A stretch of 6,192 nt of DNA, from assembly GCA_903871975.1 (NCBI GenBank), contig CAIQIY010000097.1, forward strand, positions 1 through 6,192. The letters are read 5' to 3'. Shown here piece after piece: positions 1 to 4,028 of the stretch (position 1 is the first letter of the stretch; each line of letters begins with the position of its first letter). The translations under genes and the position numbers were made by a program. The notes under the pieces are model-generated. The model worked only from the letters and a program-made list of their open reading frames with translations. It searched no databases and had not been told where the DNA came from. The DNA is from an uncultured Chloroflexota bacterium. GTDB lineage: Bacteria > Chloroflexota > Chloroflexia > Chloroflexales > Roseiflexaceae.

Positions 1-28
1 CCGCTCACCGCGCCCGGCCGGTGAGCGG
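1..28 (-). terminator. Perfect inverted repeat over the recombinase stop codon, possible intrinsic terminator
   Basis: Positions 1-10 (CCGCTCACCG) and 19-28 (CGGTGAGCGG) are exact reverse complements, giving a 10-bp GC-rich stem with an 8-base loop. On the minus strand it covers the last codons and the TGA stop (7-5) of the recombinase gene. A stem at the end of the last gene of an operon suggests an intrinsic terminator. The U-tract that would confirm this would lie before position 1 and cannot be seen, and the stem may continue beyond the window. Alternatives are an RNA-stabilising 3' hairpin or a recombinase-related DNA site. Confidence 0.4.
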
Positions 29-1048
29 ATCAGGAGCGAACTGCTCGTGGAGTTCCTGCAGACGAGCATCGTGGTGCCGGGCATAGTATTGCTCGGTGAT
101 GCGTGTCGACGCATGCCCCAGGATCGCCGAGACCTCGGAGAGTTGGGCGCCTTCGTTGAGCAGCCAGGTCGCGACGAAATGCCGGAAGGTATGCGGCGTC
201 GTCGTGCGCAACAGACGGGCATCGCGCGGCCGTCCGGCAGCCTCAAGGTGTTCGGCCACGGTATAGGCGGCATCGGTGACGATCTTCCAGCCACTGGTGC
301 GGTTGAGGCGTGCGCCAGCGCCGCGCGGGCCGTGCGACACGAACAGGGCCGTTGCATGGGACAGCATGGCACGTCGCGGCAGCAAATAGCGTTCGATGGC
401 ATATCGCGCATGCTGGCGGATGAAGATCATGCGTCGGCGGCCGCCCTTGCCGAGCACCGACACCTGGCTGCTGATCCGACCATCATCATCGCGGATCCCG
501 GCGACATCGAGCGCCATCACCTCGGAGATGCGTGCACCGCTGCTGAACAACAAGTGGAGCAGTGCGGCATTGCGCAGGCCGCTGAGTCGCTCGCGCTCCT
601 GGCGGCTGCCGACCGGCCCGGCCGGCAACTCGTGGTCGTAGAACGTGACGAGCCGCCGCAAGTCGGGCACCTCGGGCGCACGGGCCGCCGGAATGCGGGG
701 CAGCGCATCACGGGCATGCATCTGGAGCAGGGTCAGATCACAGCCGAGCGCACCGCAATCGGCAGCGAAGCGCATGATCGCCATCGCACCGTGCGTGTAG
801 GTCTGCACCGACGCATCGGCCATGCCATGGAGCGCATCGATCCAGTGGGCGAGATCGCGCGCGCCAACTTCGCCGAGCGTCCTGATGCCCCGCTGCGCCG
901 CCCAGCCACAGAACGATCCCCATGCGTCGACGTACGATGCGAGCGTGTTTTCGGCCAACGGGCGGCGTCGGGCACGCTGGGCGCGCTGCCACGCATCGCC
1001 AGCCAGCGCCAGCGGGCTGTGACGCTCGAGCGCTGCGCCGCCCGTCAT
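5..1048 (-). CDS. Tyrosine recombinase/integrase, XerC/XerD-like
   Basis: This 347-residue site-specific DNA recombinase cuts and rejoins DNA through a phosphotyrosine intermediate. Residues about 15-115 look like the N-terminal SAM-like core-binding domain (NTLASYVDAWGSFCGWA at 34-50). Residues about 125-335 form the catalytic domain. All expected active-site residues are visible: R173 in GARISEV, K201 in LGKGGRRR, H286 and R289 in HTFRH, H312 in ILGH, and the nucleophile Y321 nine residues after H312, with Y322 as alternative. The length is slightly above the roughly 300 residues of XerC/XerD; part of the excess is a segment at about 240-283 before the HTFRH box. The start at 1048 makes an ATGA overlap with the upstream methyltransferase stop; ATG at 1060 would add four residues. 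No clear ribosome binding site precedes either start, which fits translational coupling. The family is secure. Whether it resolves chromosome dimers or serves a mobile element cannot be told here. Confidence 0.93.
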   Translation of the reverse strand: MTGGAALERHSPLALAGDAWQRAQRARRRPLAENTLASYVDAWGSFCGWAAQRGIRTLGEVGARDLAHWIDALHGMADASVQTYTHGAMAIMRFAADCGALGCDLTLLQMHARDALPRIPAARAPEVPDLRRLVTFYDHELPAGPVGSRQERERLSGLRNAALLHLLFSSGARISEVMALDVAGIRDDDGRISSQVSVLGKGGRRRMIFIRQHARYAIERYLLPRRAMLSHATALFVSHGPRGAGARLNRTSGWKIVTDAAYTVAEHLEAAGRPRDARLLRTTTPHTFRHFVATWLLNEGAQLSEVSAILGHASTRITEQYYARHHDARLQELHEQFAPDPLTGRAR

Positions 1049-2139
1049 CGCCGTTGCCATACGACGATCCGTGCCCGGTGGCCCAGCAGCATGACCGAGT
1101 GCGTCGCGCACATGGTGAACATGCGCTCGTCCCGCATCAGCAGCGTCAGTGCGGCTGCATCGCCGCTCAGCGCCACCCAGCGCCCGCCAGGACGCATGAC
1201 TCGCGCCACTTCGCGTGCCACTGCCGGATACAGCTGGCGGTTCTCGTCGGTGCTGCCGATCTGCGTACCGAACGGCAAATTGACGGCACATGCGCTGATG
1301 CTCCCGGCATCGAGCGGCAATCGTCGCGCGTCCCATTCGTGGAGGTCGAGTGGCTGATAGCGGGTCCCGATGTTCCGCCGCGCTGCCGCCAGCGCCCGTT
1401 CGTCGATGTCGCCGCCGATCAGGCGCCGGTAACGCCCGGCGAGCGCACGTTCGATCAGCACCGTCGCCGAGCCACACATCGGATCGAGGAATGTATCGTC
1501 AATTGCTGGCTGCGTGAGCCACACCAGCGCCGCCGCTGCACTCGGCCGCAGCGACGCCGGCATATGCTCGTGAATGAAGCCCCGATGGCGCGTGTTCGCA
1601 TCGCTCAGGCGCAGCGCGAGCACCGCTTCGGCGGCTTCAGGCCACATCGTCAGCCAGAACTCGAGGCTACCTTCGTCGACGAGCTGCCAGCGATGATCCT
1701 GACGACCGGCGATGGCGCGCTCGACGGCATGCTGTGCATCGCTGCGGCGATACGACGCACGCCCGACCTGGCGGCTGATGACGCGAAAGCGATGCCGCCC
1801 ATGCCCACCACGCCCCGGCGCGATCTGGCGTGCCTGGCGGATCGCAGCCTCGAACCCCGTGCTTCGACTGACCCGATCTGCCAGCTGGCGCAGCGCCGCG
1901 AAGCCGGGGTCGAGATCCTCCCACGTCGCCACGACGCCGAAGACGTCCTCGATCGTGCGCAGCTGCACGAGCTCAGCTGGGTCGCCGGCAAACCGGAAGA
2001 ACACCGCACCATTCTTGTCGCTGATCCGCCGGGTCGTCGTCACCGACGCGCCGTCCAGGCGTTCGGTGAGTTCTTCGGCCGCGATCGCCTCGAAGCCAGG
2101 CTGGGTGTGGGCCAGATACAGCATTGCGGCGCGATTCAT
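1045..2139 (-). CDS. THUMP-domain class I SAM-dependent RNA methyltransferase (Trm14/TrmN-like)
   Basis: This 364-residue protein probably methylates a guanine N2 in tRNA, using S-adenosylmethionine. The N-terminus (YLAHTQPGFEAIAAEEL, 8-24) is the usual opening of THUMP methyltransferases, followed by a ferredoxin-like and THUMP region to about residue 165, including DKNGAVFFRF (41-50) and LRTIEDVFGV (60-69). The linker RHRGFIHEHMPASLRPS (184-200) leads into the Rossmann domain: SAM-binding motif I DPMCGSATVLIE (219-230), the acidic motif GGDIDERAL (242-250), D270, and catalytic motif NLPFG (287-291), the counterpart of NPPY. Motif I has Ala225 where Gly is usual. The ATG at 2139 overlaps the lipoprotein stop (ATGA) and follows a GGTGGTGGA stretch. 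This architecture matches Trm14/TrmN (m2G6 of tRNA) and, more distantly, RlmL. The fold and SAM use are clear; the exact RNA target is inferred. Confidence 0.88.
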   Translation of the reverse strand: MNRAAMLYLAHTQPGFEAIAAEELTERLDGASVTTTRRISDKNGAVFFRFAGDPAELVQLRTIEDVFGVVATWEDLDPGFAALRQLADRVSRSTGFEAAIRQARQIAPGRGGHGRHRFRVISRQVGRASYRRSDAQHAVERAIAGRQDHRWQLVDEGSLEFWLTMWPEAAEAVLALRLSDANTRHRGFIHEHMPASLRPSAAAALVWLTQPAIDDTFLDPMCGSATVLIERALAGRYRRLIGGDIDERALAAARRNIGTRYQPLDLHEWDARRLPLDAGSISACAVNLPFGTQIGSTDENRQLYPAVAREVARVMRPGGRWVALSGDAAALTLLMRDERMFTMCATHSVMLLGHRARIVVWQRR

Positions 2140-2648
2140 TCCACCACCAAATCCGGCGGCAGCTCGAGCAGCACGACGGTGCCGGCGGTGATGCCATTGG
2201 CCGCAAACCAGCCTTGCGGCACCTCGATGGCATACCGTGCCGGCCCTGCCGAAGCATGCAGCGTCTGCTCGTCGAACGGCGCCATGTCGGCGATGTTGAG
2301 AATGACCTTGTCGTCGTCGAGGAAGGCGATCGAGAGCGGCAGCGGAGTGTTGCGCATCCAGAAGGTGCGCGGGGCAGTGTCGGGGAAGATGAACAGCATG
2401 CCGGTGTCGCTCGGCAGCGACTCGACACCCATCAGGCCACGGGCCCGTGTCGCGGGATCCGCGACGATCCACAGCGTCAGCCGATGCGCACCGATCACCG
2501 CCTGGCCCTGCCAACGCGTGGCGACGGCGGGTGTCGCGGTTGCCACGACCGGTGTGACGGTCGGCTGTGCCATGGGCGCGAGCGCGCAAGCGCCGAGCAG
2601 CCACGCACCAGCCAGCAGCTGGCACCACCAGGTGATGTGTCGAGCCAT
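2136..2648 (-). CDS. DUF192 (UPF0127) family lipoprotein
   Basis: This 170-residue protein has a type II signal peptide: hydrophobic LLAGAWLLGA (11-20) and lipobox LGAC with Cys21 as the lipidation site. It should therefore be exported and membrane-anchored. A Pro/Thr/Val/Ala-rich spacer (about 22-45) precedes the DUF192 domain (about 48-166). Hallmarks are RARGLMGVESLP (68-79), GMLFIFPDTAPRTFWMRNTPLPLSIAFLD with FWMRNT at 96-101, and the C-terminal YAIEVPQGWFAANGITAG (139-156). DUF192 proteins are widespread and usually exported; their biochemical role is not settled, so none is assigned. The start at 2648 is chosen because it begins the signal peptide and has AGAGGA seven bases upstream; an upstream ATG would add 21 residues before it. 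It is the first gene of a coupled three-gene operon, and its stop overlaps the methyltransferase start. Confidence 0.92.
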   Translation of the reverse strand: MARHITWWCQLLAGAWLLGACALAPMAQPTVTPVVATATPAVATRWQGQAVIGAHRLTLWIVADPATRARGLMGVESLPSDTGMLFIFPDTAPRTFWMRNTPLPLSIAFLDDDKVILNIADMAPFDEQTLHASAGPARYAIEVPQGWFAANGITAGTVVLLELPPDLVVE

Positions 2649-2655
2649 CGCGGGT

Positions 2656-2661
2656 TCCTCT
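2656..2661 (-). promoter_or_regulatory. Ribosome binding site of the DUF192 lipoprotein
   Basis: AGAGGA on the minus strand lies seven bases before the ATG at 2648. It favours this start over the upstream in-frame ATG codons, and it leaves the lipobox at the normal distance from the N-terminus. Confidence 0.7.
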
Positions 2662-2682
2662 ACGAGTGTTTGTCGTTGCCCC

Positions 2683-2711
2683 ATCATAGGCGATGCAGTG
2701 GCGCACGTCAA
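2683..2711 (-). promoter_or_regulatory. Near-consensus sigma-70-type promoter of the lipoprotein-methyltransferase-recombinase operon
   Basis: On the minus strand, TTGACG (2711-2706) is followed after exactly 17 bases by TATGAT (2688-2683). Each hexamer matches consensus at five of six positions and the spacing is ideal, which is notable in such GC-rich DNA. Transcription would start near 2676, about 28 bases before the lipoprotein ATG, leaving room for the AGAGGA ribosome binding site. It lies between the kinase stop and the lipoprotein start, so it would drive the three-gene operon independently of the kinase gene. Confidence 0.65.
2698..2710. repeat. Copy 1 of a 13-base direct repeat GTGGCGCACRTCA, overlapping the operon promoter
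   Basis: GTGGCGCACGTCA here and GTGGCGCACATCA at 2775-2787 match at 12 of 13 positions in the same orientation, with starts 77 bases apart. This copy covers most of the promoter spacer and nearly the whole -35 hexamer. It could be an operator, but two copies in GC-rich sequence may be coincidence. Confidence 0.3.
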
Positions 2712-2774
2712 TCACGGCAACGCGCCCACAGGAGCCAGGCCGCCGGTGCAGTGCAGCGCCATGGTCCCAGCGGC

Positions 2775-2787
2775 GTGGCGCACATCA
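2775..2787. repeat. Copy 2 of the 13-base direct repeat GTGGCGCACRTCA
   Basis: GTGGCGCACATCA differs at one base from the copy at 2698-2710. It lies in the 165-base gap between kinase and lipoprotein genes, upstream of the operon promoter. If the promoter copy is an operator, this would be a distal partner site about seven helical turns away. Confidence 0.28.
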
Positions 2788-2813
2788 TGGCACCGAGGGC
2801 GCGGGCAGTTCGG

Positions 2814-3764
2814 TCATCCCGGCCGCGACTCGGCGTCGTGCAGCAGTGCCAGCACGGCGGCGCGCGTCGGCGCGCCTTCCATCGGCCCAAGGGCGCGCAC
2901 CGCCAACGCACCGGCCGCATTGGCGAAGCGACAGGCCGCCGCCGGTGCGGCACCTTCGAGCAGCGCGAGGCTGAGTGCCGCGCAGAACGTATCGCCAGCC
3001 CCGGTGGGGTCGACCTCGACGCTCGCGAACCCCGGCACGGTCTCGACCGTCGCATGGTGGTACAGACGGCAGCCCGCAGCGCCGAGCTTGAGGACGACCA
3101 GCTTGCCCTGCGACGCCCAGCGTGCGCAGGCTGCGTCATCGGTCGCCGCGTCGGCGAGCAGCGCCGCTTCACCAACGCTCGGAACAATCACATTGGCGCG
3201 TTCCAGCAGTACCCCGCACACGTCGCGCAGCTCGGCAGGAGCGAACAGATCCGTGCGCACGTTCGGATCAAAGCTGACGACCGCCGTGTCAGGCAGCAAC
3301 GCGAGGGCGCGCAACGCCGCCGCACGACCACTCGGGCTGAGCGACAGCGAGATGCTGCTGAGGTGCAGCCATCGGACGCCGTCCATCACGGTCGCGTCGA
3401 TGTCCTCGGGTGCCAGCCCGGCGCATGCCGAGTCGCGCAAGTGGAAGATGAACTGGCGCTGACCATCACCGCGATACGCGACAAACGCGACCCCGGTCGC
3501 GGCGCTCGTCGTCGTCCGAACTGCGCGCACATCGACGCCATCAGCCGCCAGCCGCGCCAGCAGACAGGCGCCGAATGCGTCGGCGCCAACCACGCCGACG
3601 AACCGGGCGGTGCCGCCGAGGCGGGCGACGCTCGACGCGTAGATCGGCATGTCGCCACTCGGGAACGGGCCAACCAATGGGCCAGGCTGATCGAGTGGCT
3701 GGTCGCGCGCCGGGCGCATCACCTCGACCAGCGTATTCCCCAGCGTCAGTATGACCGGCGTCAT
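2814..3764 (-). CDS. PfkB-family carbohydrate kinase, possibly 2-keto-3-deoxygluconate kinase-like
   Basis: This 316-residue ribokinase/PfkB-fold enzyme should transfer phosphate from ATP to a sugar or sugar-acid hydroxyl in the cytoplasm. The N-terminal strand LTLGNTLVEVMRP (6-18) leads to the first signature region SGDMPIYASSVARLGG (36-51) and FVGVVGADAFG (55-65). Further landmarks are FDPNVR (165-170), PSVGEA (195-200), KLGAAGC (226-232), and the second PfkB signature DPTGAGDTF (252-260), whose GAGD anion hole holds the catalytic base Asp258. The length is typical of the family. The phrases HLSSISLSLSPSGR and FDPNVR, and PS.GE in place of the common PN..E, resemble KDG kinases and relatives, but substrate cannot be fixed by eye. 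ATG 3764 is preceded by GGAGGT with a five-base spacer; the frame stays open upstream to 3938 without family-like sequence. It is divergent from the amidohydrolase gene. Confidence 0.88.
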   Translation of the reverse strand: MTPVILTLGNTLVEVMRPARDQPLDQPGPLVGPFPSGDMPIYASSVARLGGTARFVGVVGADAFGACLLARLAADGVDVRAVRTTTSAATGVAFVAYRGDGQRQFIFHLRDSACAGLAPEDIDATVMDGVRWLHLSSISLSLSPSGRAAALRALALLPDTAVVSFDPNVRTDLFAPAELRDVCGVLLERANVIVPSVGEAALLADAATDDAACARWASQGKLVVLKLGAAGCRLYHHATVETVPGFASVEVDPTGAGDTFCAALSLALLEGAAPAAACRFANAAGALAVRALGPMEGAPTRAAVLALLHDAESRPG

Positions 3765-3769
3765 CACCC

Positions 3770-3775
3770 ACCTCC
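3770..3775 (-). promoter_or_regulatory. Ribosome binding site of the PfkB kinase
   Basis: GGAGGT on the minus strand ends five bases before the ATG at 3764. It fixes that start against upstream in-frame ATG codons reaching back to 3938. Confidence 0.75.
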
Positions 3776-3781
3776 GCCACG

Positions 3782-3790
3782 AGCATAGCA
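3782..3790 (-). promoter_or_regulatory. Possible extended -10 element for the kinase gene
   Basis: The minus strand reads TGC-TATGCT, an extended -10 form, with only a poor -35 (ACGACG at 3811-3806, 18-base spacing). It sits so close to the ribosome binding site (3775-3770) that the leader would be only about ten bases. It is the best minus-strand candidate I could find in this intergenic region, but it is weak. Confidence 0.22.
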
Positions 3791-3938
3791 CAACCAGCGC
3801 CCGCACGTCGTGCCGCCGATCAGGTCGGGCATATCGCAGACGCGCAGCGGCGCGGCGGCCCCGATGGCTGCCGGCGACCACTGGGACACCGTGCATCAGC
3901 ACGGCGTCGGGCATTGCTGATTCGTGATTGATTGCCAT

Positions 3939-3956
3939 GGCCGCCCGGGCCGCCCG
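3939..3956. repeat. Tandem 9-base duplication GGCCGCCCG
   Basis: Two exact adjacent copies of GGCCGCCCG occupy 3939-3947 and 3948-3956 in the divergent intergenic region. They lie just right of a locally AT-richer patch (about 3911-3936) that contains two TGATT words. No function can be assigned, and a short slippage event in GC-rich DNA would explain it. Confidence 0.45.
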
Positions 3957-3987
3957 GCATCAGGCGCCATCACCCACGATGATGCGA

Positions 3988-3993
3988 TATACT
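3988..3993 (+). promoter_or_regulatory. Probable -10 element for the amidohydrolase-CYTH gene
   Basis: TATACT matches five of six -10 consensus positions. It would start transcription near 4000, about 29 bases before the ATG at 4029. No convincing -35 lies 16 to 18 bases upstream (CGCCAT at 17), so an activator or another sigma factor may be needed if it is used. Confidence 0.38.
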
Positions 3994-4018
3994 GCACCAT
4001 GTCTGCTCGACACATCTG

Positions 4019-4024
4019 GGAGGT
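4019..4024 (+). promoter_or_regulatory. Ribosome binding site of the amidohydrolase-CYTH gene
   Basis: GGAGGT lies four bases before the ATG at 4029. This selects 4029 as the start although the frame is open from 3924; the upstream residues do not resemble an amidohydrolase N-terminus. Confidence 0.75.
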
Positions 4025-4028
4025 CGCC

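Noticed and set aside
47..1357. 436-residue open frame on the plus strand
   Set aside because: Antisense to the tyrosine recombinase, whose active-site residues are all in place. No recognisable domain and no supporting ribosome binding site.
1049..1477. N-terminal extension of the recombinase frame up to 1477
   Set aside because: The extra 143 residues are antisense-like Arg-rich text that overlaps the methyltransferase C-terminal domain in another frame. The ATGA overlap at 1048 gives a normal recombinase N-terminus.
2140..2715. In-frame upstream extension of the methyltransferase (up to 556 residues)
   Set aside because: The extension overlaps the whole lipoprotein gene and is not family-like; the THUMP protein start (YLAHTQPGFEAIAAEEL) follows directly from the ATG at 2139.
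922..3462. 846-residue open frame on the plus strand
   Set aside because: It lies antisense to the recombinase 5' end, the methyltransferase, the lipoprotein and most of the kinase, all with clear family motifs. Its translation is Arg/Ala/Ser-rich low-complexity text with no motif; long antisense frames are expected at this GC content.
2124..3788. 554-residue open frame on the plus strand
   Set aside because: Antisense to the lipoprotein and kinase genes; composition is Arg/Gln/His-rich and carries no motif.
3762..3977. CATCACCCAC at 3762-3771 and again at 3968-3977 as regulatory repeats
   Set aside because: One copy includes the kinase start codon, the identity stops at ten bases, and no spacing or symmetry supports a binding-site pair.
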